DNA of 54,166 nt from RGIG4079 sp045576735 (GTDB taxonomy: Bacteria > Bacteroidota > Bacteroidia > Bacteroidales > Muribaculaceae), in contig JAZNGZ010000011.1 of assembly GCA_045576735.1 (NCBI GenBank), forward strand, positions 1 through 54,166, given 5' to 3'. Shown here in pieces: positions 8,046 to 16,461 of this stretch (position 1 is the stretch's first letter; each line of letters starts with the position of its first letter). Under the pieces are notes generated by a model, which worked only from the letters and a program-made list of their open reading frames with translations, was not told the DNA's origin and did not search any database. The position numbers were made by a program, and so were the translations under genes.

Positions 8046-8525
8046 GTATCCGGTTTATCCATCTTGTTTAAGCTAAAACCATTCAGAGCATAACTGCAAT
8101 TCCGTAAAAGGGTGAGCGGAGCCACCCAATGGAGGAATGGCAAGTTATGCGATGCAACCGCTGAAATTCCGGAGGAATTTTTCTTGATAGCCGGAGATTG
8201 AGCCGCAAAGCGGTGAAATCTCCGGAAATAGATTTCCCACAACACGAACCTGTAAAGGTTCGCTTTTAAATAGGCACGCCCCAAAGCATATCGTCCGAAA
8301 ATTTAATATCATTAGATAATTGAAATCGAGCCTTAACAGGCTCGTGTGTTTTTGGTGTTTTATTCCGGAGATTTCGCCTTGGAAAGGCTCAGTCCCCGGC
8401 TATCGAGAAGCATTCCTTCGGAATTTCCTTGTCGGAGCGTTTTAAGAGGATCTCATATAAAGAATAATGCTGTGGGAGTCGTGTGGTATATTTTGAAATA
8501 TCAATTCACAATTCCGCATTATGAA
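8046..8525. other. 480-base non-coding region rich in hairpins
   Basis: There is no supported gene between the kinase stop and the end of the glsB-like gene. It holds several perfect or near-perfect inverted repeats: CCGGAGATT/AATCTCCGG with a nested GCCGC/GCGG (8191-8225), CGAACC/GGTTCG (about 8242-8259), CGAGCC/GGCTCG (8327-8344) and ATTCC/GGAAT (about 8411-8425). The right end carries a copy of the ATTCCGCATTATGAATT micro-repeat. Confidence 0.7.
8327..8358 (+). terminator. Possible terminator downstream of kinase/FGE gene
   Basis: CGAGCC at 8327-8332 pairs with GGCTCG at 8339-8344 across a six-base loop and is followed by TGTGTTTTTGGTGTTTT. It lies 280 bases past the stop, so the transcript would carry a long 3' leader through the hairpin region. 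Confidence 0.5.
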
Positions 8526-9452
8526 TTACGCATTGTAAGTGCCAATGTGGCGTTGTTTCTTTTCTTCAAAGATTTCTTCGATGGCAAAGAAGATGCCGCT
8601 TTCTTCCACGTCGCCAAATTCGTCGTTTATGGCAGTGCCAAACATTCTCATTGTAGGCGATAGGCTCATATAGGCATTTACCAATGGAGGAATATTGAAC
8701 CCGCAATCGCGAATGGATTTATTCAAAATTTTATAATCCTCTTTGAAGCAGTCTCCTATGAATAGTTTTTCCATAGCGGCTATGTCGATATTTGCCTCAA
8801 GAGGTTTTATAGGAGTCACTAAATTGTCATTGTCGGGGAAATGCTTATGAAGGAAATAAAGAATCATATTGCGACAATCAACCGAATAGCTTGGGTACAT
8901 TGTGACTTTCCCAAACAAATATTTTATTTCGGGATACACCACAGTCAAAGCCCCAAGCCCGTCCCAAAGGTTGTCGAGGGCATAAAGCGCTTTGGCTCCG
9001 GCCTTTGATGATTGATATTCGAGTCGCACAAATGAACGTCCGAGTTCAAGAGTGTAGGGGAGATATTCGTTGAGGAATTGTTCAGAGAAATTAAACATGT
9101 GAGAAGTGGCGATGCGTGGCACACCGTTCTCTATGGCTATATTCTTCCCTGTGATGAACCGATAACCACCAATAATCAATTCGGCATCGGGGTCCCACAC
9201 GATAAGTTGCTGACATGGAGGACTCATCGTGTCAAACTCATCAATGTCGCAATCTTTTCCCGTTCCGCCGCCGGCATTGCGGAATGCAATCTCACGCAAT
9301 CGACCAATCTCACGCATCACGTTGGGTGCGTTATTGGCATCAACGATATAGATTTTGTTGCCACCTTTGTTGGTGTTGCGCAAAAATCTCTCTTCGGTGA
9401 GTTCTGCTTTAATTAGCGATAGTGGTATAGCGTCAATTATTTCTTGTTCCAT
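8526..9452 (-). CDS. glsB: GNAT-type N-acyltransferase, glycine/ornithine lipid synthesis (GlsB/OlsB-like)
   Basis: A 308-residue cytosolic or membrane-associated enzyme of the OlsB/hemolysin-type acyltransferase group, which moves a 3-hydroxy fatty acyl chain from ACP to an amino acid amine. Visible family features are the segment IYIVDANNAPNVMREIGRLR, LRE.AFR.AGGG, the central LIIGGYRFI strand, and ELGRSFVRLEYQ, the usual signature. In Bacteroides the homologous pair makes glycine lipids. The upstream neighbour (32 bases) is a PlsC-type O-acyltransferase, the expected second enzyme, so the pair likely makes a zwitterionic membrane aminolipid. Substrate is inferred from the pairing. Confidence 0.8.
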   Translation of the reverse strand: MEQEIIDAIPLSLIKAELTEERFLRNTNKGGNKIYIVDANNAPNVMREIGRLREIAFRNAGGGTGKDCDIDEFDTMSPPCQQLIVWDPDAELIIGGYRFITGKNIAIENGVPRIATSHMFNFSEQFLNEYLPYTLELGRSFVRLEYQSSKAGAKALYALDNLWDGLGALTVVYPEIKYLFGKVTMYPSYSVDCRNMILYFLHKHFPDNDNLVTPIKPLEANIDIAAMEKLFIGDCFKEDYKILNKSIRDCGFNIPPLVNAYMSLSPTMRMFGTAINDEFGDVEESGIFFAIEEIFEEKKQRHIGTYNA

Positions 9453-9484
9453 GTTAATTTCAATCGGTTGTGAAGCCGTTAATT

Positions 9485-10309
9485 CTATTGCTTCAAACTA
9501 TAAACAATTTGTTTTATCTCATCGGCCTTTTCCCGGGTATTGGTTAATGATTGCCAGGGAATGGGTGAACCTATTGAGATTGTGAACGTTGCATCTCGGC
9601 TACGAAACATTTCACGGGGGAGATATATCATCTCGATGTTGAACTTCAAACCCATTCGGGTGCGAAGTTTTGCAAAATTATAAAAAAATGGCGAATTTTC
9701 ACCACCAAAATGCAACGGAATTACATCTCGTTGATGTTGGATAGCTTTTCCGATAAACATTTTTTGCCATTTGAGGTCGGCAACAACTCCGTTTTTCCCT
9801 TTTCGCGACACTAATCCTGCCGGAAATATTATTATGGGATTGTTACCGGCAAAAGCATCCTCGATTGCTTGAAATGATTGTCGGCTTTGCTTGCCATGCT
9901 TGTTGATGGGTAGGAAAACACCGTTAAGAGGCTTTACCGCCATGAGCAAGTCATTTACTATAAAATGAATTTTGCCACCATAGTATCGGCTGAAAAAGTC
10001 GATTAGAGCAATTCCGTCGAGACCGCCAAGAGGGTGATTTGACACGATTACCACTCGGCATTTTTCGCGAGGCGGAATGTTTTCACTACCTTTTATATCG
10101 AGCGAAATGTTTAAATCTTTTAGCACACCATTGCAAAAGTCGGCATCGACTTTCCCGGCATTGCTTTGCAGTAGCTCGTTAAGTTGTTCTTGACAAATGG
10201 TGCGTTCAATCCATCTAATTACAAATCGCGGTATATAACGATAATGTCGAGGTAATCGGCTTCGCAACACCTCGTCAACATCAATTTTTATTACCGACGA
10301 CTCATTCAT
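9485..10309 (-). CDS. glsA: PlsC-type O-acyltransferase, aminolipid synthesis (GlsA/OlsA-like)
   Basis: A 274-residue 1-acylglycerol-phosphate-acyltransferase-type enzyme. The HX4D catalytic motif is visible as SNHPLGGLDG near residue 93, followed by FLPINKHGKQS and the IIIFPAGLVSRKG block that positions the acceptor. There is no clear membrane helix. It would add the second, ester-linked acyl chain to the N-acylated amino acid made by the downstream GNAT enzyme; the two genes sit 32 bases apart on one transcript. A general phospholipid acyltransferase role remains possible. The start is ATG at 10309, immediately behind an AT-rich divergent promoter region shared with the glycan cluster. Confidence 0.8.
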   Translation of the reverse strand: MNESSVIKIDVDEVLRSRLPRHYRYIPRFVIRWIERTICQEQLNELLQSNAGKVDADFCNGVLKDLNISLDIKGSENIPPREKCRVVIVSNHPLGGLDGIALIDFFSRYYGGKIHFIVNDLLMAVKPLNGVFLPINKHGKQSRQSFQAIEDAFAGNNPIIIFPAGLVSRKGKNGVVADLKWQKMFIGKAIQHQRDVIPLHFGGENSPFFYNFAKLRTRMGLKFNIEMIYLPREMFRSRDATFTISIGSPIPWQSLTNTREKADEIKQIVYSLKQ

Positions 10310-10376
10310 AATGCAAATTTAAGAAATTTAGTCATATAATGAGGTGAAATTGACGAAAAATAACTAAGTTTGCACC

Positions 10377-11807
10377 ATGACAATAAATGATCGTGCATTT
10401 GGTTTTGCTCAATTGGGTTTTGTGGTAGTGGTGCTTATAGCACTTTTGCTATTGCCCGGTGCGCATGTTTTGTCCACATTCCTTTCATTAGTTGGGGTGT
10501 GGATAATTGTGTCGGGGGTGTATCAAGCCGCACCATGGCGCAATCGTGAAGGGTGGTGGACTTTGCTCATTGCCGCTACGGTGATGTCGGTGGGAATGAT
10601 TGCCAATGTGCATTATTTTACCGTGCACTCAGGAGCGACTACCGAGTTGCCGTTGTTGAATAATCCCGATTCACATCGATTTTATTATGATGCCCTCCTT
10701 ACCATGGGGTATGACCAGGGTGTGACGGTCGACATCAAGAACCATGGCTATGGTTTTCTAATATCCCAATTGTGGCACATTACAGGAGTAACTATTGTGG
10801 CTCCTATGGTGCTGAATGTGTTGGCGATGCTATTGTCGATATTGCTTTGTGGGGGTATTGCATGGCGTATGCTTAGGGGTGAAACAACAAAGTCGGGTAG
10901 GTGGATTGCATCGTGTGCCATGATAATGAGTGCATCGGTATGTTACTTCCTCAACTCGGGTACATTATTGCTTAAAGAGGCTTTTTTGATATTAGCATTT
11001 AGCTTAATAGGTTTTTCAATCTCCTCGTTGGTTAAAATGCCCACTTCGCGGCGTAGATGTGTGAAGATGATATTGATGTTTACGCTTGGAGTGGTGATAT
11101 TGTCGTTTTTGCGATTTAATTTTTTGATAATGCCCATTATTGGAGCATTGATATTGATGAGGTGGCAAAAGAAACATCTTGCTATGTCGGTTATAATGGT
11201 GTCGATATGTGTTGTGGCATGGGTGGTGACGGCTCATATTTGTTATCAAAGTCAGTCAGAAATGGCTGTTGTATCGGTTAAGTTGATGAAAGGGGCTCAT
11301 CTTGAAACATCGTTCTTCCTCGATGACCCTCATCATGCAGCATACAATGGGTTGGTAGAAGGTTACCTTGATTATCCATGGTGGAAGAAGGCATTGTTAT
11401 TGCCATTGTCGGCAGCGGTGCAGTATCTCATTCCATTGCCATGGGGGTTTGGTGATGATATTCAATATGGTTACACGTTGGCATATGCTCATATTACGTG
11501 GCCGTGGTATTTGGTAGGGGGCTTGATTGTGTATTATTTCATAAGTGCGAGTCGTCGTTCTCCCGATATTTTGCGTCGCGTCACGTTTTGGGGTGCATTG
11601 ATGTGGCTTGTTCCTGCCTATATGTTTGCCGGCACAGTGTCGCGTTACACCCTTCCGCTCTTGCCTCTGTTGATACCCTCGGCGGTGTATGTGGTGGCAA
11701 CATGGCGTCAACACACTTCGATGCGCCGTTGGATGTGGATATATGGCATATTGCTTGCGCTCGCTCTCATTGCAGGTTATTTTATGCAGCAAGGAGGTGT
11801 GAAATGA
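10377..11807 (+). CDS. Polytopic membrane protein of a glycan cluster, function unknown
   Basis: 476 residues with about ten or eleven hydrophobic helices, so an inner-membrane protein. The segment NNPDSHRFYYDALLTMGY in an exported or interfacial loop, then NHGYGFLISQLWHITG, resembles the acidic-loop layout seen in GT-C glycosyltransferases and polysaccharide polymerases, but no family was recognised with certainty. Its stop overlaps the start of a family 2 glycosyltransferase (ATGA), and an epimerase follows, so a part in assembling a surface glycan is likely. A lipid-linked sugar transferase or a polymerase are the two best alternatives. Confidence 0.8.
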   Translation: MTINDRAFGFAQLGFVVVVLIALLLLPGAHVLSTFLSLVGVWIIVSGVYQAAPWRNREGWWTLLIAATVMSVGMIANVHYFTVHSGATTELPLLNNPDSHRFYYDALLTMGYDQGVTVDIKNHGYGFLISQLWHITGVTIVAPMVLNVLAMLLSILLCGGIAWRMLRGETTKSGRWIASCAMIMSASVCYFLNSGTLLLKEAFLILAFSLIGFSISSLVKMPTSRRRCVKMILMFTLGVVILSFLRFNFLIMPIIGALILMRWQKKHLAMSVIMVSICVVAWVVTAHICYQSQSEMAVVSVKLMKGAHLETSFFLDDPHHAAYNGLVEGYLDYPWWKKALLLPLSAAVQYLIPLPWGFGDDIQYGYTLAYAHITWPWYLVGGLIVYYFISASRRSPDILRRVTFWGALMWLVPAYMFAGTVSRYTLPLLPLLIPSAVYVVATWRQHTSMRRWMWIYGILLALALIAGYFMQQGGVK

Positions 11808-12586
11808 AAATTACCATAATAACAGCCACATATAATAATGCCTCCACACTTGAAACGACGATAAAAAGTGTGGTCAACCAATTGCACGAAGAGGTGGAAT
11901 ATATCATAGTCGACGGAGCAAGTACCGACGGCTCGTTGGATATTATAAAACGTTATGCCTCGCGATATCCTAAAGTGATAAAATATATAAGTGAACCCGA
12001 TACAGGTGTGTATAATGCTATCAACAAGGGGATAAGAATGTCGACGGGCGAAGTTATAGGGCTTCTTCATGGTAATGACTATTTCTCGTCAACCGACATC
12101 CTATCACAGGTGGCTGAGGCAATGAATGACAATGCAGTGCCGTTTATCTATGGCGATGTGAAATATACACGTGTGGGTAGTGACAAGGTGGTGAGATATT
12201 ATTCGTCACAACAGTTCACCATTGAAATGCTGCTTCAAGGCATTGCTCCTCCTCATCCGTCGTTATATATGCGCAAGGAACTTTTTGATAAATATGGTTT
12301 TTATAAAGAAGATTATTTGATAGGAGCCGACTTTGATATGTTTTTGCGGCTGATGGTGGTGAACAAATTGGAAGGGAAATATTTGCCTCTCGACATGGTG
12401 ACAATGACCACAGGTGGACTGTCAACACGTTTTTATCATCAAATTTTTACAAATAATCGTGAAAAATATCGCGCTTTGCAAGAAAATTCATGTAATGTTA
12501 GTGTGTTTTTGCTTTTAAAACGGTATCTTTGCACTTTGAAAAGTTTTAGAAATACGAAACCATTACGCAACAGCATAAAAAAATAG
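11804..12586 (+). CDS. Family 2 glycosyltransferase
   Basis: 260 residues from the ATG at 11804, which overlaps the upstream stop as ATGA. A longer open frame upstream lies inside the membrane-protein gene and is not used. The GT-A fold opening MKITIITATYNNASTLETTI is present, with YIIVDGASTDGS (nucleotide-binding strand), DTGVYNAINKGI, and LLHGNDYF where the metal-binding DxD would sit (only one Asp visible there). Later HPSLYMRK and GADFDMFLRL match the acceptor half of WcaA-like enzymes. It transfers a sugar from a nucleotide donor; donor and acceptor are unknown. Its stop overlaps the next start. Confidence 0.9.
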   Translation: MKITIITATYNNASTLETTIKSVVNQLHEEVEYIIVDGASTDGSLDIIKRYASRYPKVIKYISEPDTGVYNAINKGIRMSTGEVIGLLHGNDYFSSTDILSQVAEAMNDNAVPFIYGDVKYTRVGSDKVVRYYSSQQFTIEMLLQGIAPPHPSLYMRKELFDKYGFYKEDYLIGADFDMFLRLMVVNKLEGKYLPLDMVTMTTGGLSTRFYHQIFTNNREKYRALQENSCNVSVFLLLKRYLCTLKSFRNTKPLRNSIKK

Positions 12587-13470
12587 TGTTAATTACCGGC
12601 TCATGTGGATTTCTTGGACGTTATCTATGTCATGAGTTTGCCGACTGCGATGTTACTACATTGGGGTTGAATCCTCGCAATAATATTGTATGTGACTTGG
12701 CGGTGAATATTCCCGCATTTTCAAAAGGCTTTGATTTGGTGGTGCACGCTGCCGGTGACTCACGCCACGAAATGGCCGAACCGGTAAATCATCAAGGTAC
12801 CATAAACTTGTGTAAAGGGATGGAGGCTAATCCGCCTAAGCAGTTTGTGTTTATCTCAACCGTGCAGGTTTATGGCAAATCGGAAGGCGAAAATTATAGC
12901 GAAGAGACACCTATTGAGCCTACAACCAACTATGGTAAGTCGAAACACAATGCTGAGCAGTTTTTGCATCAATGGTGTGAGGAGCATGGAGTGTTGCTCA
13001 CAATCCTTCGTCCACCATTAATTGTGGGAACAGGGATGAAAGGCACATTGCGTTCTATGGTAAACGGCATATATCGTGGCTACTATTACCACATAAAGGG
13101 AAATGAGGCACGCCGTAGCGTGATTCATGCTACCGATGTATCGACTGTGGTGAGAAAAATTGCCTCGATAGGAGGAGTGTATAATGTGACCGATGGAGAA
13201 AACCCCACAGTACATGATTTGGCCGAAGCATTGGCCTATCGCATGGGCGACAAACGCATTTACACTATGCCAATGTGGCAAGCTAAAACGTTGGCTAAGA
13301 TAGGCGATGTGTTGTGTCCATCGAAGTGTCCTATAACAACTGCCAAACTTGCACAACTCACCAATACACTCACTTTCAGTGGCGATGCTATAATACAAGA
13401 GATTGATTGGGTCCCAAATAAAGTAACTCACTATTTGAGAACTCACAACTACGATGAAAACAGCCTCTGA
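12586..13470 (+). CDS. NAD-dependent epimerase/dehydratase (extended SDR)
   Basis: About 294 residues. The first codons give VLITGSCGFLGRYL, the glycine-rich NAD-binding loop, followed by VVHAAGDSRH, FISTVQVYG, and the catalytic pair in TNYGKSKHNAE (YxxxK). The start is placed at GTG 12586, sharing its first base with the last base of the upstream TAG. The frame is open a little further up (giving KKIV before LITG), so a rarer start codon could add a few residues. The substrate is a nucleotide sugar or a related alcohol; the C-terminus does not point to a named enzyme. It is the last gene of the three-gene glycan cluster. Confidence 0.85.
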   Translation: MLITGSCGFLGRYLCHEFADCDVTTLGLNPRNNIVCDLAVNIPAFSKGFDLVVHAAGDSRHEMAEPVNHQGTINLCKGMEANPPKQFVFISTVQVYGKSEGENYSEETPIEPTTNYGKSKHNAEQFLHQWCEEHGVLLTILRPPLIVGTGMKGTLRSMVNGIYRGYYYHIKGNEARRSVIHATDVSTVVRKIASIGGVYNVTDGENPTVHDLAEALAYRMGDKRIYTMPMWQAKTLAKIGDVLCPSKCPITTAKLAQLTNTLTFSGDAIIQEIDWVPNKVTHYLRTHNYDENSL

Positions 13471-13563
13471 ATAAATCGCTTCATGGGTTAATGATGCCGG
13501 TGCGTCGCGAGAGGAATTTTCAAAAAAAATAAATATATTCTTTTTTTTCTCAATATAAATACA

Positions 13564-13571
13564 TACCTTTG
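13564..13571 (+). promoter_or_regulatory. Promoter -7 box ahead of cobalamin riboswitch 1
   Basis: TACCTTTG matches TAnnTTTG and lies just upstream of the riboswitch 5' end. No clear -33 TTTG was found in the T-rich stretch before it. Confidence 0.6.
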
Positions 13572-13577
13572 CGGTGA

Positions 13578-13725
13578 AACATTCGGGAAACGTGTGAAAT
13601 TCACGTACTGTCGCGCAACTGTGAACATTACTCCCCCGCAGCTTGTTGGAATGGTAATAAAGTCAGATACCGAGGTGGTTGAAACTCCACCATTAGTCGC
13701 TTTCGCTCGAAAAGTGAGACTAAGC
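13578..13725 (+). promoter_or_regulatory. Cobalamin riboswitch 1
   Basis: Carries the conserved core in order: CGGGAA, a GTGAAATTCAC stem, ACTGTCGCGCAACTGTGAA (the B12-box-like core) and AGTCAGATACCGAGGTGG. It ends with the stem-loop TTAGTCGCTTTCGCTCG. The last element is shared almost base for base with riboswitch 2 at 18.9 kb. It controls the DUF4465-type lipoprotein gene at 13855, about 130 bases downstream. Cobalamin-bound RNA would be expected to lower expression. Confidence 0.88.
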
Positions 13726-13854
13726 AAAATATCTGATGACCTCTCACGGTAGACGTTTTCATCAATGTATTAATAGCTTGTCAACATTTCAAGAGCCTCA
13801 GCGAAGAAATGATTGACATTTTTTTATTATTAAACTTTTAATACAATAATTGAG

Positions 13855-14637
13855 ATGAAAACATTTAGATTTTTGCGCAATGGAGCAATGATGTTGCTCG
13901 TAGCAGCTGCGTTTACAGCTTGTAGTGACGATGACGACACTCAGTTGAGAGTGGATTTTGACGATGCACAAGGTATCACTTACAACGAACAAGGCTATTG
14001 GGACAAGGTTTATGATACCGGTGAGACTTCTTTTGCAATCGATGGCATGACCTTCAGTCACCAAGCATCGGCAACAGAGTGGGGTGGTTATACCTATTAT
14101 TCATGGAATGGCTTCTGCCCATCTAAATCAACCGATAATACCGATTATAGTGATGGCGATTGGACCTCTAACCAATGGGGTGCAATTACCGGAGGCGGCG
14201 TAGCTGGCAAGGGTGATGCATATCTCCTCGGGTTCTGGAATACAAGCGAAGACACCAATTCACGACCCATTCCTCCTACATGTAGCATAAGCTATGGCGG
14301 TGGCGCATTCGACCCCGAAGAAGTGTATGTAACCAATAGCGCATGGGGCTATTACGCAATGAAAAATGGTTCGGCGTTTAACAAGCAATTTGTCGGTGGC
14401 GATAAATGCACTCTTCACATCTATGGTGTGCGTGGCAGTGTAATCTCAGGTAAAGTAGAAGTGTTACTCGCCGATGGCGCGAATATCCTTAATACATGGA
14501 AACGTGTTGACCTCGACCCACTTGGCGACGATGTAGATATGATTTATTTCCAAATTACATCAACCGACACCGGGGCTTGGGGTATGAACAATCCTGCTTT
14601 CTTCTGCCTCGACAACCTCAAAGTTGACCTTGATTAA
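13855..14637 (+). CDS. DUF4465-type surface lipoprotein, probable cobalamin-binding protein
   Basis: 260 residues with a lipoprotein signal (AAFTACSDDDD, Cys about residue 23, then an acidic run typical of surface export in Bacteroidetes). The remainder is a beta-rich domain. FDDAQ, TYYSWNGFCPSKSTDNTDY, NQWGAITGGG and the ending FFCLDNLKVDLD fit DUF4465. Lipoproteins of this kind from Bacteroides B12 loci have been described as cobalamin binders (named BtuH, from memory). The riboswitch directly upstream supports a role in vitamin B12 capture on the cell surface. It is followed by its own terminator, so it forms a one-gene unit separate from btuB/btuG at 19 kb. Confidence 0.82.
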   Translation: MKTFRFLRNGAMMLLVAAAFTACSDDDDTQLRVDFDDAQGITYNEQGYWDKVYDTGETSFAIDGMTFSHQASATEWGGYTYYSWNGFCPSKSTDNTDYSDGDWTSNQWGAITGGGVAGKGDAYLLGFWNTSEDTNSRPIPPTCSISYGGGAFDPEEVYVTNSAWGYYAMKNGSAFNKQFVGGDKCTLHIYGVRGSVISGKVEVLLADGANILNTWKRVDLDPLGDDVDMIYFQITSTDTGAWGMNNPAFFCLDNLKVDLD

Positions 14638-14679
14638 GAGATTCAGATATACATAATAGGAATAATTTGTTTTTAGAAG

Positions 14680-14720
14680 CACGGCATGTCGAGTGATCGA
14701 CGTGCCGTTGCGCGTTTTTA
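14680..14720 (+). terminator. Terminator after the DUF4465 gene
   Basis: ACGGCATGTCGA pairs with TCGACGTGCCGT (one wobble) around a GTGA loop, followed by TGCGCGTTTTTA. Confidence 0.8.
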
Positions 14721-14810
14721 TGAGGAAAGAGGAGTGTGGAGGTTCAATCCCCTGGAAGAATGCTTGTAGAGGCGGTGTGGTACACACTCGGTAGGCACCC
14801 AAGTGGCGAT

Positions 14811-14888
14811 TTATAATTCACAATTCATAATTATTAAAGCAATCCTTGTATAGTCATTCCGCATTATGAATTCCGCATTATGAATTGC
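14811..14888. repeat. Intergenic micro-repeats (ATTCCGCATTATGAATT type)
   Basis: Contains AATTCACAATTCATAATT and then two direct copies of ATTCCGCATTATGAATT. The same words occur at 8505-8535, 23220-23262, around 4950-4995 and at 50510-50545, always in gaps between genes. Confidence 0.7.
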
Positions 14889-14889
14889 C

Positions 14890-16461
14890 TTAGTCAATTG
14901 CGCCTATTTTCATGACGTCGGCGTCGAAAGTTTCACGCACTTTGGCTCGGCCTTTGAGTCGGTTGCGGTAGGTGTAAATGGTATTGAGTGACAGACCAAG
15001 GAAACGAGCGATCTGTTCGCTGTCGTCGATGCCCAAACGGAGAAATGCGAGGATGCGCAATTCGGTGTTGAGTTTCATTTCGGGGAGGTCAAATCGTTTC
15101 TCTTCTACTAATAGGCTATTCACCTCGTTAACAAATGTGGGGTAAATGTGGATAAAGGCATTGTCAAATATTTTATAAAACATCTGACTTTGTTCGGCTA
15201 GCATGGTCCCCGATTCGAGCTGGGCGTATAGGTCATTTACCTGGTTAGCTTTAATTTTGCGCTTTGCCACACGATGGAATTCTTCAAGTTTTTCGATATA
15301 TATTGAACTTAAAGATAGGAATTGGCTAATATAGGTGTCCTTTGTTACGTTGGCTTGAGATAACTTTATTTTTAATTCGTTGAGTTTTTTCATCTCTTTG
15401 CGAAGGAAGATGAGCGAACTGATAATTGCGGCTAACGCCAAAACAAGAGCAACGACAAGCCAAGTGAGCCAGGTGAGTTTTGTTTCGTCTTGTTTTTTAA
15501 ATGATTGGGCAATGATAGGGTATACCTCAGCCGTTTGCAATGCGCGTATTCTCGAACCCGATTCAACGGCATTGTTGAGAGAGAGTGCTAAATATCTATA
15601 GGCCCTTGATATATCTCCCTTGGTAAATAACCCAACTCCCAACTGTTGCAAGGCTGTGCCTTCGAGTGTGCCTGAATAAATGTCAGAAAGAGATGCGAGA
15701 GCCAAATAATACATCTGCTCCGACTCTTTTCCCGGCTGATTGCCGTAATATTCGGCTAAGTGACTAGCTGCGCGAGCAAAAGCCAGGTCTTCGATTTGAG
15801 CTATTTTTATCACTTCATTTAGCTCGGCAACCATCATCACCGAGTCGCCATTGCCTGCATGTTTTTGTGCTGAATATAAATGATAATCGGGCGAATTTTT
15901 GTCGACAAGGGCAACGAGAGAATCGGTTGATTGTATAGCTCTTTTAGTGTAGTAATTGCTAAATTCATCGATAGGATAGAATGATGATGCGAAAAAGAAT
16001 AATCGGTTTCCCACCTCATGAAAATGCAATATATTTTCAGAATATACCGATTTTCCTATTGAATCATATAATTCAACAGCTTCTTTTACAATTCCTTGCA
16101 CGGGAAGAATTGCTATGCGCGAAAGTGAAATGCGTTGTTTCGCTTGTTGGTTGTTTGTCGTTTCGGCTGCGTTAATACCTTTTTGATAGTATAATAGGGC
16201 AGAGTCAATGTTGCATCGACGATATTTATTGCCAATTGTTTCGTATAATTGAGGTAGTTGTGTTGTTGACGATGATGAAATAAGTTTTTTGAGCGAGTCA
16301 ATAGGCTGTTGTTGCCGGTGCATATAGCTTTCGCGTTGAGAAATGACCATGTCGAGTTTGTCAAGAGCAATTTCAAGGCTAGAAGGCAACGACTTTTGAG
16401 GTGTAGCGAAACCGCAAAAGGATGTTATAAAAATAATAAAAAACAGTAATGTCTTTTTCAT
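14890..16461 (-). CDS. DUF6377-type membrane-bound regulator with TPR-like exported half
   Basis: 523 residues. An N-terminal signal sequence (about 1-19) is followed by roughly 300 residues of helical TPR-like repeats, one membrane helix (WLTWLVVALVLALAAIISSLIFL, about 332-355) and a cytoplasmic coiled part. The C-terminal region ends with a LuxR-type helix-turn-helix, visible as DSEQIARFLGLSLNTIYTYRNRL. This is the layout of Bacteroidetes DUF6377 proteins, which probably sense an envelope signal and bind DNA directly. Targets are unknown. The gene stands alone; the nearest candidates are the B12-linked lipoprotein gene (converging) and the Crp-like regulator gene upstream. Confidence 0.85.
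   Translation of the reverse strand: MKKTLLFFIIFITSFCGFATPQKSLPSSLEIALDKLDMVISQRESYMHRQQQPIDSLKKLISSSSTTQLPQLYETIGNKYRRCNIDSALLYYQKGINAAETTNNQQAKQRISLSRIAILPVQGIVKEAVELYDSIGKSVYSENILHFHEVGNRLFFFASSFYPIDEFSNYYTKRAIQSTDSLVALVDKNSPDYHLYSAQKHAGNGDSVMMVAELNEVIKIAQIEDLAFARAASHLAEYYGNQPGKESEQMYYLALASLSDIYSGTLEGTALQQLGVGLFTKGDISRAYRYLALSLNNAVESGSRIRALQTAEVYPIIAQSFKKQDETKLTWLTWLVVALVLALAAIISSLIFLRKEMKKLNELKIKLSQANVTKDTYISQFLSLSSIYIEKLEEFHRVAKRKIKANQVNDLYAQLESGTMLAEQSQMFYKIFDNAFIHIYPTFVNEVNSLLVEEKRFDLPEMKLNTELRILAFLRLGIDDSEQIARFLGLSLNTIYTYRNRLKGRAKVRETFDADVMKIGAID

Noticed and set aside
7949..8284. A 111-codon minus-strand frame opposite the FGE end
   Set aside because: Shadow of the variable-looking region and hairpin DNA; no protein-like features.
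11498..11803. An extended N-terminus of the glycosyltransferase frame
   Set aside because: It lies wholly inside the membrane-protein gene; the ATG at 11804 begins the conserved GT-A fold.
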